64,000 bases of DNA from Bifidobacterium parmae (lineage in GTDB: Bacteria; Actinomycetota; Actinomycetes; Actinomycetales; Bifidobacteriaceae). Position numbers and translations under genes: made by a program. Under the pieces are notes generated by a model. The model was given only the letters and a program-made list of their open reading frames with translations. It did no database searches and had not been told where the DNA came from. Shown here in pieces: positions 16,015 through 25,779 of this stretch (its first letter is position 1; each line of letters starts with the position of its first letter). The stretch is from NCBI RefSeq assembly GCF_002860365.1, contig NZ_NMWT01000020.1:1-64000 (forward strand), read 5' to 3'.

Positions 16015-17232
16015 ATGTTAGATGCACTGTATGTCTTCGTCACCATGGCGATTCCCAAAGCCGGAGTGCAGCTGGGAGGCATCCCGCTTACGCTCAACAT
16101 CCTGTTGTCAGCGCTCGTGGTATTGAAGAATCCGAACGAGACCATCGGATTCATCCAGAAGATCCGCGGTTTCAACGTGGCGTATTGGACGTTGCTCGCC
16201 TTCGGCATGGTGACGTTCGTATTGGGATTGACGGACGGCACGAAACCGTTCGATCTTGCACAGACGCTTATCGTGCTCGCCTCCCCGCTCGTCGGCGTGG
16301 CCGCCTTGCGGCTCAAGCCGGAGACCTTGACCCGAATCGTCATCGTGGCCACCATCATCGTCAACGTCTACGGCCTCATCCAATTCGTCGGAGGTGTGGA
16401 GAAGACCTCGGTGGAGGGCCTTACCTACACATACGGTCAGTCGTTGCTCGATAAGCCGATCGGCATGTCCACCACGACGGACACAGCCGACACCAAGATC
16501 ATCTCGACGTTCCAGAATGGCAACTCGTACGGCATCTTCAACGTGTTGGCGTTCTCGTTCCTCATGTCGCGGCTGCCGGTGTCTGGTGGATGGGGGGCTC
16601 TGCGCATGGTCGCGACCATCTCCTCGGTGGTGGGCGTCATGATCTGCGGCTCCCGTTCCAGCGTCATCCCCTTCGCGATCATGTGCGTCTTCATGGTCAT
16701 CTCGTTCCTCAATCAGCTGCCGCCGAGGAAGCGTCAGAATATTCTGGTTCTGATCGCCGTCATCTGCATCGTGGGCGTCGTCGCGCTGGTCGCGCAGGGA
16801 ACGATACTCGAACAATTCTGGGAGAGGAACGTCGTACACACCACACAGGACACGACGGCGGCCGGCCGAACGGACCAGTGGGCCAACAGCTTCAGAATCA
16901 TCGGCCAATTGAGTGCGTTGCCGTTGCTTCGCTTGTTCTTCTTCGGAAAATCAGCTGGCATGAACCTCATCGGCGAAGGACTGCCTGAATTCTTCTTCAA
17001 CTTCGGCATCATCGGCACCGTCGCCTTCTATGGCGGTCTGCTCTGTCTGGTCCGATACTGCTGGAAGCTTGCCCACGGGCGCACCATCGCCATGGGCATC
17101 CTATGCGTGACAGCCGCCTTCTGCATGGACAGGACCTACCATTTCCCGCCGAACCTGATGATGATATCTCTCTTCGCCGCCGCGGCAATCGTGATTTCCA
17201 CCGAAAGCAACCGCACGATAATCAGGGCATAG
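16015..17232 (+). CDS. O-antigen ligase/polymerase-like membrane protein
   Basis: A 405-residue polytopic protein with about ten hydrophobic stretches. The Wzy/WaaL-type loop is partly visible: TFQNGNSYGIFNVLAFSF, GSRSSVIPFAIM and, outside the membrane, AAGRTDQWANSFRIIGQL. A role in polymerising or transferring EPS units is likely; with the gene at 12183 the locus holds two such proteins. The start at 16015 has AGGAGAG eight bases upstream and is preferred to a GTG at 15961. A perfect hairpin separates its stop from the convergent gene. Confidence 0.82.
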   Translation: MLDALYVFVTMAIPKAGVQLGGIPLTLNILLSALVVLKNPNETIGFIQKIRGFNVAYWTLLAFGMVTFVLGLTDGTKPFDLAQTLIVLASPLVGVAALRLKPETLTRIVIVATIIVNVYGLIQFVGGVEKTSVEGLTYTYGQSLLDKPIGMSTTTDTADTKIISTFQNGNSYGIFNVLAFSFLMSRLPVSGGWGALRMVATISSVVGVMICGSRSSVIPFAIMCVFMVISFLNQLPPRKRQNILVLIAVICIVGVVALVAQGTILEQFWERNVVHTTQDTTAAGRTDQWANSFRIIGQLSALPLLRLFFFGKSAGMNLIGEGLPEFFFNFGIIGTVAFYGGLLCLVRYCWKLAHGRTIAMGILCVTAAFCMDRTYHFPPNLMMISLFAAAAIVISTESNRTIIRA

Positions 17233-17266
17233 CGTAGGTGCGCAGCATCATGCTGCGCACCTACGC
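17232..17266. terminator. Bidirectional terminator, 17-bp perfect stem
   Basis: Arms 17232-17248 (GCGTAGGTGCGCAGCAT) and 17250-17266 are exact reverse complements around one base. The hairpin begins at the last base of the stop codon at 17230-17232 and ends eight bases before the convergent stop at 17274. Confidence 0.8.
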
Positions 17267-17273
17267 CACTGTG

Positions 17274-18731
17274 CTACCTCTTCACCACTTGCTGATAGAA
17301 TCTTTCGATTCCGGCGACAAGAGAATGAGGCGCAACCTTCTTGAGGATTTTCTTGATGCCTCTGCGGAGTCTCTTTTTAAGCGACATGCTCACCCTGTTG
17401 TATCGCCTGACTATAGGGTTCATATGCTTGTTGAACACCGAGAAATCATTTTGCGATACGGCCTTGCGGAAAGCGACGAAGCTCTCATTCTTAAGAATGG
17501 TACGGAATGCGTATATCTCTTGACGCTGTTCGCTGATTCCCTCCAAAGAAGGCTTCACACGTTTCGTAGGCGTCCACTCACCACGTTCACGATGCACGTG
17601 CAGCCGATACGACAGTCCTTGACGCCGATGCCTGAATCCACCTGCCTGTGATTGATAGACCTCATCAGCAGTCGCCTCATGCAATACAAGCTCATCTCGA
17701 TGACGCATCAGCAAATCACGGACGTCTTGATTCCGAATGACGATGACGTTGCATCCCGCTCCATCAGATACGTACTTCGGAATCCACGCGTCGCCGAATG
17801 TCACGTCAGCCGTTTCCGCAAGAACATCGTCGCAATAGTCGCAGGCGTTGTATTTAAAATAGCCCAACCCCCAGTTGGTCGTTGAAAGATCAGCCGTGCG
17901 CTTGATCACGGGGGCGGCATTATCGGTGCGCTCGACTTCGACCGCATAATCCGAAGCGGGACCATCCGGAAGCTTATGCCTGAAGTCAACTCGAGCAATA
18001 CGGTCCAGCGGAACTCCAGACTCCCATGCCTCGGCCTTTGCAAAGAAATCCGACTTCAGATGACCGCATACCAGCCCGATACAGTACTTGATACGCTCCT
18101 GAAGTACGGAATCCTCTCTGCAAAGCAATCGCACGGCTTTTACAAAACAAGGAATACCGATGAACAGAAAACGCTCATCATGCGTGCGAACATATTTGAG
18201 CGCCTCACTCATTTCGACAGGATAATATTTGGACTTCGCACCGCTATTGAGCTCTTCAACGGTATGTGAAACCTGAATGGTATACATATGCTCGGGATCA
18301 GGACCATCCTTCGCATGGACGACGGCATCCACAAGACCTTCTTCAAGCATCTTCGCGGCCAACCAGCTAATCATGCCACCTGAACTACCACGCGCACGCC
18401 AACCATCGACTTTCGCGTATCCGACATATGTATCCAGATAATAGCCGAGATATTTATTATGCGATACCCCTTCCTGAGCACCAAACAGTTCTTTACCTAT
18501 TTGATCCTCGCTGATTGTCCCGGCAAACGGACAAACCCGCGCGGCCGCCTGCCAGTCATTGACCTGGCCAACGACAGAGGCCTGATAGCATCCATCCATA
18601 TTCCGTACGATGCGGAAGGCAGGATCAAGAAACGCACATGATCCGCATCCAATGTAATACGATGCAATGCCTCCTATCGCATCTTTATCAGGAGATGCAA
18701 TAACTTTTTCAATGACATGCGATTCACTCAT
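17274..18731 (-). CDS. FrhB-like (coenzyme F420 hydrogenase beta subunit family) protein
   Basis: A 485-residue protein. The N-terminus has YYIGCGSCAFLDP and ARVCPFAG, Cys motifs typical of a ferredoxin-like cluster site. The FrhB/FdhB family signatures follow: RARGSSGGMISWLAAKML, SKYYPVEMSEAL, FIGIPCFVKAVRLL, and NACDYCDD...ADVTFGDAW. In polysaccharide loci this family regularly neighbours WcaK/CsaB-type pyruvyltransferases, as here (next gene upstream). The role there is not firmly known and may be reductive sugar modification. The start at 18731 follows AGAGG by eight bases. The last 70 residues are basic. The gene is less GC-rich than its flanks. Confidence 0.88.
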   Translation of the reverse strand: MSESHVIEKVIASPDKDAIGGIASYYIGCGSCAFLDPAFRIVRNMDGCYQASVVGQVNDWQAAARVCPFAGTISEDQIGKELFGAQEGVSHNKYLGYYLDTYVGYAKVDGWRARGSSGGMISWLAAKMLEEGLVDAVVHAKDGPDPEHMYTIQVSHTVEELNSGAKSKYYPVEMSEALKYVRTHDERFLFIGIPCFVKAVRLLCREDSVLQERIKYCIGLVCGHLKSDFFAKAEAWESGVPLDRIARVDFRHKLPDGPASDYAVEVERTDNAAPVIKRTADLSTTNWGLGYFKYNACDYCDDVLAETADVTFGDAWIPKYVSDGAGCNVIVIRNQDVRDLLMRHRDELVLHEATADEVYQSQAGGFRHRRQGLSYRLHVHRERGEWTPTKRVKPSLEGISEQRQEIYAFRTILKNESFVAFRKAVSQNDFSVFNKHMNPIVRRYNRVSMSLKKRLRRGIKKILKKVAPHSLVAGIERFYQQVVKR

Positions 18732-18803
18732 TACAGTCACCTCTCATACTTCAATTACACTAATTAAAATGTATCGATTCGACAATGAAACCGAGTAGGG
18801 AAT

Positions 18804-19916
18804 TCAGTCCTTGACACCAACTTGGCTCAAGGCATTCCGAAGCCATTGACCCGACTCCTTACGGCGAACCTGAAGAAGATGGTTCACTCGTTCATAGTCA
18901 ATAGAGGACAACTGCGAATCCGAATCCATCATATTGTCAAGCTCGAACAACCGGAACAAAGTCTGCATACGGGAATTCATATTCCCGGACGCAGATACGC
19001 CCGCACGATTAAAGACCTTGAACTGTTTTCCGAAAAGGATGGAGAAGCAGCAGGCATGATACGAATCGGTAAACACATATCGCGCTTTAGAGAAAAGCTC
19101 GACAAACTCTCGGGGACCCGCCACATAGGTTTCAGGATCATCGACATCAAGCATGCGACGAATCCGGCATCCATACTCACGAGCGTAATTTTGAATGGTG
19201 TTTTCCTGCTCCGAAGAAGGCTTTCCCAAGAAATAGGTCAAAACGTACTGCTCATCAGCTGGAACGAAGTCGCCTGGAATAATCGATCTCCAATCATCCG
19301 CACTGACCATAAGCGTCGGATCGAGCACGACTTCGGAATCCCTTCCGGAAAGCAGGGAAACCAATTCCTTTCCCTGATCCTCACGAACGGAAATGGATGT
19401 GATTCGAGGCAGATACTCCGCGAAAATCGCACGAGACGTATCCTCCACCTGCGACACTCCGAAACTGGCGGCATATGAAATTATGCGACCTTCAGGAAAA
19501 TAGCTTCCGAGACGAAGCTTGAGCATGTCATCATTTACCCAACGATCATTCCACACCTGATCCGAGCCTATGACGAAAACATCATCATCACTTGGCTTAT
19601 GAGAGAGTCCACGAGAGATTGATAGGGCAAGTTGCGAATCATCCACGAAACGTTTGGTGAAGTCGATAAAAGAACGATCACGCTGCAGATTGATATTGAA
19701 ATGTTTGCTGAGAATGAAGGACAAGTACTTCTTCAACGGTCGCATTGTCTTCTTGAGAGCAAAAGACAGAGCGGAAGACTCCTGACCGAAAGCATTAATC
19801 GTACTTACGTTGGCATACTGCTGAAGCACCTTCTGCAGTGCATAGTTTTGCAGCCGGTTACCGTAATTACCGTTATCGTTAATTGTAAGAATCCATATTT
19901 TCTGCCTATTATTCAT
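18804..19916 (-). CDS. Polysaccharide pyruvyl transferase family protein
   Basis: A 370-residue WcaK/CsaB-like protein. The start IWILTINDNGNYGNRLQNYAL is the family's first motif. FVIGSDQVWNDRW and YAASFGV follow, then VLDPTLMVSADDWR, and near the end FSKARYVFTDSYHACCFSILFGKQF with the conserved S-x-H. Known members add ketal-linked pyruvate from PEP to sugars of exopolysaccharides; in this clade the true donor is often untested. It lies directly upstream of the FrhB-like gene, and the two are commonly paired. Codon use is distinctly AT-richer than that of the housekeeping genes, which suggests transfer. Confidence 0.88.
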   Translation of the reverse strand: MNNRQKIWILTINDNGNYGNRLQNYALQKVLQQYANVSTINAFGQESSALSFALKKTMRPLKKYLSFILSKHFNINLQRDRSFIDFTKRFVDDSQLALSISRGLSHKPSDDDVFVIGSDQVWNDRWVNDDMLKLRLGSYFPEGRIISYAASFGVSQVEDTSRAIFAEYLPRITSISVREDQGKELVSLLSGRDSEVVLDPTLMVSADDWRSIIPGDFVPADEQYVLTYFLGKPSSEQENTIQNYAREYGCRIRRMLDVDDPETYVAGPREFVELFSKARYVFTDSYHACCFSILFGKQFKVFNRAGVSASGNMNSRMQTLFRLFELDNMMDSDSQLSSIDYERVNHLLQVRRKESGQWLRNALSQVGVKD

Positions 19917-19981
19917 TTCAACGACTCCATAAATCGATTACATACGGAATATATTACCTAATAAATAATTCGAGAATTAGT

Positions 19982-21436
19982 CTACTTCCTAAGCTTACGC
20001 AACACCACCTTGCATAGATAACGGACAGATTCTTCACCGCTGCAAATAGTGCAAAGCAGGTAGACAAAGCCGAAGAGCATCGAGCCGACAATAAAAGAGA
20101 GAATCCAGTTAAGAGCGGTAAACTCAATCAAAGCAAACGACAACATAGTTGCGACAACGGATGAGACAACGATCTTGATGAAGTTCTTCAAGCTGAATAC
20201 TTTTTTTACGACAGAAAAGGCAAAATAAAGTTGCAGGATCATAATCACACCGTCAGCGCACACTGCGGCTATTGCGGCTCCAAGAGCACCCAACGCCCCA
20301 TCCAGCGAGACATTCACGACCACACTGGCTACGGCGCCTACAACAGTGGCCAATGCCATCTGCTTCTCTCGTCCCATGGTAGTCAGCATCTGCACACCTG
20401 TAATCACATTAAAACACGCCAAGACCACAACCAGACCTATCAGTCGCAACGGGTTGGCGGCGGAAAGAAACGCCTCTCCTGCGACGATACGAACAATGTC
20501 CTCGGCAAACAGCAGGATATACGCTTCCAATCCAGCTGAAATAAAGAATAGAAAATTGATGTTCTTTTTCAAGAGATCATAATATCCACTCTTGTTACCA
20601 CCCTTCAGATAATAAGAAAGCCTCGGCATCATAACATTGCCGACGGAATTAACGCCACCGAACAGCACGCTTTTAATTTTTGTCACCAACTGATAAATAC
20701 CAACCTGATAATTACCGGTAAAGAAGCCCAGCAAGACAACATCGGAATTCTGATACAAGTTCCTTGCGAAATTAGCAATGAAGAAAACCATCACAGGCTT
20801 AACATGCTTTTTGATTTGCAGTTTCCCTGTTTTCACATGAGTCAGGTCGAGAATCCTCACCAGACGTGCGATATTGACCATATTTGATGCCGCAACAGCA
20901 AAAACCAATAGAATGGCATATTGAATAACATCATTCGATTGACGAACGAATATGAACATGCCAATCACGGACATTGCCTTGAACAGAATATTCCTTATGG
21001 TGATATAAGAATACTGCTCTATTGCCTGATAGAACCATTCGACGCCAAGGGACCCTAGCACGATGTTGATGCTGAAAATCATGAACAGCGCTTTATTACC
21101 ACTCATCTGAGGCACCGTGAACACGGCAATGACATAGAGGACATAGCAAATGGTGGTCGCAACACCCAGAATAACAAGAAGCTCTTTGACCAGTTTCGCG
21201 AGTTTCTGTGAATCATCTCTGACGGCAGCGCACTCTCTGACCCCATATGTTGGTATACCCAGCACCGTTACATACATGATGAGCTGCACCACATATTGCG
21301 CGAACGCAACCTCGCCGTTAGCCTCTACCGACAACACTCGCGATACATATGGCACGGTAATAAGAGGGAAAATGAACGTAGACGTGGTGAGAATGGCATT
21401 CATCACCGCATTGAATTTTACTGAATGAATTTTCAT
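19982..21436 (-). CDS. Wzx-type polysaccharide flippase
   Basis: A 484-residue MATE/MVF-superfamily flippase with 12-14 hydrophobic segments. It opens with the RfbX-type start NAILTTSTFIFPLITVPYVSRVLSVEANGEVAFA. FYQAIEQYSYIT and NFARNLYQNSDVVLLGFFTGNYQVGIYQLVTKI are further typical stretches. It would turn lipid-linked repeat units to the outer face for the polymerase. It shares the low-GC character of the two genes that follow it on the minus strand, with spacing of 65 bases to the pyruvyltransferase gene. Confidence 0.92.
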   Translation of the reverse strand: MKIHSVKFNAVMNAILTTSTFIFPLITVPYVSRVLSVEANGEVAFAQYVVQLIMYVTVLGIPTYGVRECAAVRDDSQKLAKLVKELLVILGVATTICYVLYVIAVFTVPQMSGNKALFMIFSINIVLGSLGVEWFYQAIEQYSYITIRNILFKAMSVIGMFIFVRQSNDVIQYAILLVFAVAASNMVNIARLVRILDLTHVKTGKLQIKKHVKPVMVFFIANFARNLYQNSDVVLLGFFTGNYQVGIYQLVTKIKSVLFGGVNSVGNVMMPRLSYYLKGGNKSGYYDLLKKNINFLFFISAGLEAYILLFAEDIVRIVAGEAFLSAANPLRLIGLVVVLACFNVITGVQMLTTMGREKQMALATVVGAVASVVVNVSLDGALGALGAAIAAVCADGVIMILQLYFAFSVVKKVFSLKNFIKIVVSSVVATMLSFALIEFTALNWILSFIVGSMLFGFVYLLCTICSGEESVRYLCKVVLRKLRK

Positions 21437-21575
21437 CTGTTAACCACTGTTCTTGTCACGTATTCGTCGGCAATACAATCGACTGTGTCATCTTGTGATG
21501 AGCCATCTTTCAATCACGCGATTCAAAACAACCCACGATGTGCGATAAGCTGTATAAGCCACTGCCCGCTATCCA

Positions 21576-22307
21576 TTAGTGCTGTTGCTCTTGGCCCTTT
21601 GCATACTGCAGAAACGCTTCATACGAATCGAACTGCGGAGCACTATTCATAAACGCCTTCCTTGAGCTATCCATATTCCCATCATGAGTAAAGACGCGTC
21701 CCCCGCCGATGACCGACTGCTCGGTACGCGGTGCGAACAACCACATGAATTCCTTCATCACCGTCTGCTCCGGCCAACGCCCGTGTACGTGGCGGTATTC
21801 GGTCGCGCATTCGACGGCTTCCTTAAGCTGTGCGGCGCGGCGATGCTCGATGAACGTGTCCATGTCCATGATCTTGCGTGCGGGAACACCGCCGTATACG
21901 GCGTTGGACTCCAGTTTGCCGGAGACGACTGATCCCGCGCCGACGATGACGTTGTCACCGATGGTGGCGCCTTTGAGAATCACCGTCTTCTGACCGATGA
22001 ACACGTTGTTGCCGATGGTGACCTTGCCGGCCGCGCCGACCACCTCACCGGTCATCTTCTGAATGACCGCCCAGCTGAAATCATGCTGCAGAATGGAGCA
22101 ATGCGCGGTGATGGACACATCGTCGCCGATTTCGATCATCCATGGACGCTGCGTGTCGATGTCGATGGTCCACGGGGAATACAGGTGCACGTTCCTGCCG
22201 ACGCGCACCCCCTTGCCGCGGAGCCACGCGATGTAGCTCCCCTCGTCGCTCTTATGCCTGTATGCCAGTTTCAGCATCAGGTTCTTCACACTCGTTGCGA
22301 TGGACAT
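21576..22307 (-). CDS. Hexapeptide-repeat acetyltransferase
   Basis: A 243-residue left-handed beta-helix protein. The hexapeptide rungs can be read in VRVGRNVHLYSPWTIDID, MIEIGDDVSITAHCSILQHD, and KVTIGNNVFIGQKTVILKGATIGDNVIVGAGSVVSGKLESNAVYGGVPARKI, the classical end of WcaF/LacA-like O-acetyltransferases. It would acetylate a sugar of the EPS or its precursor in the cytosol. About 75 extra residues follow the helix domain. GGAGG six bases before the ATG at 22307 decides the start over an ATG at 22322. The upstream glycosyltransferase stops 18 bases earlier, so they share an operon. Confidence 0.9.
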   Translation of the reverse strand: MSIATSVKNLMLKLAYRHKSDEGSYIAWLRGKGVRVGRNVHLYSPWTIDIDTQRPWMIEIGDDVSITAHCSILQHDFSWAVIQKMTGEVVGAAGKVTIGNNVFIGQKTVILKGATIGDNVIVGAGSVVSGKLESNAVYGGVPARKIMDMDTFIEHRRAAQLKEAVECATEYRHVHGRWPEQTVMKEFMWLFAPRTEQSVIGGGRVFTHDGNMDSSRKAFMNSAPQFDSYEAFLQYAKGQEQQH

Positions 22308-22324
22308 TCCATGCCTCCTCATCC

Positions 22325-23347
22325 CTAATCCGCACGCCCGGTCTTCAGTTTCTTGTACAGGGCGAAGGCGAACCGATACGCCATCGGGCAGTACCGGACC
22401 AATCCCATCTGGATTCTGCGTGCCCTCGGCACGTCGACCTGCGCCAGCACGTCCCGTTCATGGGCGGCGATGAACTCGCGCATGGTCTTCTCGTATCGTC
22501 TCCACCATGCGGCTTTCGGCCCGTCATACTGGCCGCTTCGCACCGCCTGATCGTATACGCCCAGCATGGCCTTGATGTGGCCGAACCGGCCATACGGCAG
22601 CACTTCGGGGTATCGTTCACGCAACAGGTCGAGCATCCATGCGGTCGCATCGGAGGCGGCGACGGAGACCTCACGAGACGTGTTCGAAACGCTGGATTCC
22701 GTCTGCCGGTAGAAGTATTTCGGCGTCGAATCGTAGACGATGCGCGAGGCGTTGGCGAGCACCTTGTAGGTGAACAGGTAGTCCTCGCCCTGGAAGTAGC
22801 CCGTCGGAAACCGGACGCCGTCGAGCAGGTTCTTCGCGATGAGCTTGTCCCACGGCGCCACGGTGAAGTAGCCGGCCAGATTGACGTACCGGAACGCCTC
22901 TTCGGGAGACATGACGAGGAACTGGTTCTCGATGCAATGGGGAACCACTTTGTTGCCGGGGTAGACGTACTGGCTGGCGGTCAATCCGAGATCGGCATCA
23001 TGCTCGAGCATGTTGCGCAGCATGCTCGCATACATGTCCGGTTCGAGCCAGTCATCGGAATCCACGAATCCGATGTACTCGCCATGCGCATAGTCGATGC
23101 CGGCGTTGCGGGCGGCCGCCTGCCCGGCGTTCTTCTGGTGGATCACCTGCACCCGCTCGTCTTTGGCCGCGAACTCGTCGCACATATCGCCGCTGGAGTC
23201 CTTCGAGCCGTCGTCCACCAGAACGAGTTCGATGTTATGGTGCGTCTGCGCCAGAATCGATTCCACGCATGCGCTGAGGTACCGTTCCACGTTGTACACG
23301 GGCACGATCACGCTGATCAATGGTTCGCCCGTCATGGGAGCCGTCAT
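22325..23347 (-). CDS. Family 2 glycosyltransferase
   Basis: A 340-residue GT-A enzyme. PLISVIVPVYNVERYLSACVESIL and ELVLVDDGSKDSS form the nucleotide-binding start, GQAAARNAGIDYAHGEYIGFVDSDDW contains the metal-binding D-x-D, and YFQGEDYLFTYKVL holds the catalytic ED motif. It transfers a sugar from a nucleotide donor to the lipid-linked EPS unit; donor and linkage cannot be read. AAGGAACAGCGC precedes the ATG. It sits between the acyltransferase and acetyltransferase genes of the same strand. Confidence 0.93.
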   Translation of the reverse strand: MTAPMTGEPLISVIVPVYNVERYLSACVESILAQTHHNIELVLVDDGSKDSSGDMCDEFAAKDERVQVIHQKNAGQAAARNAGIDYAHGEYIGFVDSDDWLEPDMYASMLRNMLEHDADLGLTASQYVYPGNKVVPHCIENQFLVMSPEEAFRYVNLAGYFTVAPWDKLIAKNLLDGVRFPTGYFQGEDYLFTYKVLANASRIVYDSTPKYFYRQTESSVSNTSREVSVAASDATAWMLDLLRERYPEVLPYGRFGHIKAMLGVYDQAVRSGQYDGPKAAWWRRYEKTMREFIAAHERDVLAQVDVPRARRIQMGLVRYCPMAYRFAFALYKKLKTGRAD

Positions 23348-23409
23348 GCGCTGTTCCTTTCCGGATTATGGTTACTTGGTCTTACCCGTTCACACGATTG
23401 ATGTCTGCA

Positions 23410-24501
23410 TTACCGTCTGCGGCTGAAGTCGCCGACGGCCCATCGCGCATGACGTTGCACGACGAGGTTCACCACGGCCGACAACGCCATCGCAGCGACG
23501 ACCACCACGATGCCGCCGCCCAGCTGGGCGACGAACGGCCAGTGCGCGGCGCTGACGCCGCCGACGGAGAACACGGCGAACTTCACGATCTTCAACATGA
23601 AGTCGTTGACGCCGTAGAACACGAGACTGTCCTTGCCGACGGTCTGCAGCCACTGCCACTGGGGAAGCAGCGTGCATACCATCAGCACCGCGGCGATGGC
23701 GCTCACCGTGGTGACGAACTTCACCAGCCACTCCACGGGAAGCGGCAAAGCGCCGAAGAACGCGGACACCTGCAACCAGTCGAACAGGACGAACAGAACT
23801 GCGGCACCCACCATGACGACAGAGCGCGGCGCCACGGTCCTCTTGTCCTGCCATGCACGCAGATCCTGAGTCTGGCCGATTACATAGCCGAAGCCCATGT
23901 AGGCGGTCGATTCGAAGATCTTGCCCAACTGGAACGGCAGCAGGTTGCGCCACGAAACCAGTTGGAACAGGAAATCGAGGACGATGAACACGATCATCAC
24001 CGTCATCAGCACCGGGATGCGGTTCCTTACCAGACGGACGACGCCCCACAGCAGCAGCTGGCCGGTGAACACGGCCCACAGGAACCACAGGCCCGCGTTG
24101 CCTTGGGCGAGGATAATCGTGAGGATGCTACTCAGCACGTCGCCCATGGACCCGCCGCCGCTCTTGTACAGCGACGGCGACAGCAGCTGGGCGACCGGCT
24201 TGGCGAGTGCAAGCACCGAGAAGATGTAGTAGGGCACCAGCAGCATGAGCGCACGCTTCTTCGCCAATTGCCCGAACGAGTACCGGGCGTGGAAGAAGAA
24301 GCCGCTCGCCACGAAGAACAACGGCATGTGGAACGTGTAGATGGCGGCCAGCGTACCGGCGAGCGCCGGGAACCACTGTGTGCCCAGATGTCCGAAGAAC
24401 ACGAGGAACATGGCCACGCCCTTGGCGACGTCCACCCATGTGATGCGCGTCTTGGCCGGCTTGGTCGAAATACTGGTGGGCGCATGCGCTGCGTGGGTCA
24501 T
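23410..24501 (-). CDS. Acyltransferase-3 family membrane protein (second copy)
   Basis: A 363-residue polytopic protein. WVDVAKGVAMFLVFFGHLGTQW carries the conserved His after the first helix, followed by FHMPLFFVASGFFFHARYSFGQLAKKRALMLLVPY and NAGLWFLWAVFTGQLLLW. It is likely to acylate an EPS sugar at the membrane. It starts three bases after the stop of the upstream glycosyltransferase, with GGGGGAG as ribosome site, so translation is coupled. No long homopolymer is seen in this paralogue, in contrast to the one at 14791. Confidence 0.9.
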   Translation of the reverse strand: MTHAAHAPTSISTKPAKTRITWVDVAKGVAMFLVFFGHLGTQWFPALAGTLAAIYTFHMPLFFVASGFFFHARYSFGQLAKKRALMLLVPYYIFSVLALAKPVAQLLSPSLYKSGGGSMGDVLSSILTIILAQGNAGLWFLWAVFTGQLLLWGVVRLVRNRIPVLMTVMIVFIVLDFLFQLVSWRNLLPFQLGKIFESTAYMGFGYVIGQTQDLRAWQDKRTVAPRSVVMVGAAVLFVLFDWLQVSAFFGALPLPVEWLVKFVTTVSAIAAVLMVCTLLPQWQWLQTVGKDSLVFYGVNDFMLKIVKFAVFSVGGVSAAHWPFVAQLGGGIVVVVAAMALSAVVNLVVQRHARWAVGDFSRRR

Positions 24502-24504
24502 GGC

Positions 24505-25779
24505 TCACTCCCCCATCAGTTCGTCGAGCTGGTTCAGGTAGGCGGCGGTGCCGAGCTTCTCGGCGAGTTCGCGGCCGTGCGCGCCGTAGGCGGCGCGCTT
24601 CTCCGGGTCTGTGGCGAAGTCGCGCATGGCGGCCGCGAGGTTGTCGGTCAGCTTGCCGTCGCGTTCGAGGATCACGGCGGCACGGTCGTCCGCGTATTCG
24701 GGGATGCCGCCGGAGCGCGTCGTGATGAGCGCCTTGCCGGAGGCGAGGCTTTCGATCACGGCGAGCGGCGCCGGATCGTCCCAGATGGACGGCAGGCAGC
24801 ACACGTCCGCCATCGCGTACACGGACGGCATGTCCGTATAGTCCACGAATCCGGTGAACTTGATGCGGTCGCCCGCCTGCTTCGCCAGTTCGTGCAGTTT
24901 GCGTTCGAACGGGCTCACGATGTTCGAGTTGAAGAAGAACGCGCCGGCGATCACCAGATACGCGTTGTCGATATCCGCCTTGACGAACGCCTCCAACAGC
25001 TCCTCGGCGCCCTTCTCCGGGGTGAGTCGGCCGGAGAACAGGAACACGGTCGCATCCTGCGGGATGCCGAGCTTGTCGCGGAACGTCTTGCCGCCGTCCT
25101 GCACCGCCGCATCATTCGGGTTGAACCGCGTGATGTCCACGCAGTTGCGCCACACGGACCGCTGCTCCGGCTTGAGTCCTTCGCCGTTCGTCTTCTTCAG
25201 GAACGCGTCCAACGTGCCCACGATGTACCGGGAGACGCCGAGCACCTTGCGCACGCGTGCGATTTCCGCCTTGCATCCGAAATCGTTCGTGACCTCGTTG
25301 TGCAGGTGGTAGTACACCTTGCCCGCGTACTTGTCCATATTGCCGTGCTTCCGCATCGTCATGAACAGGGTGGCGTGGTTCTCGATCATCACCGCGTCGA
25401 AATCGCGCTTCGCGAGCCGCGCGGCCACATGGCGGATGTACCACAGGCGTTGCACGATGTAGCGGTAGCTCATCAGCTTCTTCTTGTGCAGCACGTATTT
25501 GGCGAGCGCGTACACGCACCGGTCGGCGGCGCGCACGAACCACGGCGCACGCACGAAATCGAACGTCGTATGTCTGAAACCACGCGACGCCTCGTCCACA
25601 CCGTCCGCCCACGCGGAGAACACGGTGAAGTCGAATCGCGGGGTCTTCTCGTTCTCCCGCACCATCACCATGTCCAACGCCTCGACGGCGCCGCCGAGCA
25701 CGTTCGGCACCGGCAGGTAGCCGGACGTGACCACGGCCACGCGCTTCGGTCGCATCTCCTTCGTCTCCTCTGCGGTCAT
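24505..25779 (-). CDS. Family 4 glycosyltransferase
   Basis: A 424-residue GT-B enzyme. The N-terminal domain opens RVAVVTSGYLPVPNVLGGAVEAL. The C-terminal donor domain has FSGRLTPEKGAEELLEAF, RIKFTGFVDYTDMPSVYAMADVCCLPSIW, and the E-x7-E-like stretch DDPAPLAVIESLASGKALI. It adds a sugar to the EPS unit. The ATG at 25779 overlaps the stop of the preceding glycosyltransferase (ATGA), which decides the start over the much longer open frame. A second ATG at 25755 behind GAGGAG is possible. Confidence 0.92.
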   Translation of the reverse strand: MTAEETKEMRPKRVAVVTSGYLPVPNVLGGAVEALDMVMVRENEKTPRFDFTVFSAWADGVDEASRGFRHTTFDFVRAPWFVRAADRCVYALAKYVLHKKKLMSYRYIVQRLWYIRHVAARLAKRDFDAVMIENHATLFMTMRKHGNMDKYAGKVYYHLHNEVTNDFGCKAEIARVRKVLGVSRYIVGTLDAFLKKTNGEGLKPEQRSVWRNCVDITRFNPNDAAVQDGGKTFRDKLGIPQDATVFLFSGRLTPEKGAEELLEAFVKADIDNAYLVIAGAFFFNSNIVSPFERKLHELAKQAGDRIKFTGFVDYTDMPSVYAMADVCCLPSIWDDPAPLAVIESLASGKALITTRSGGIPEYADDRAAVILERDGKLTDNLAAAMRDFATDPEKRAAYGAHGRELAEKLGTAAYLNQLDELMGE

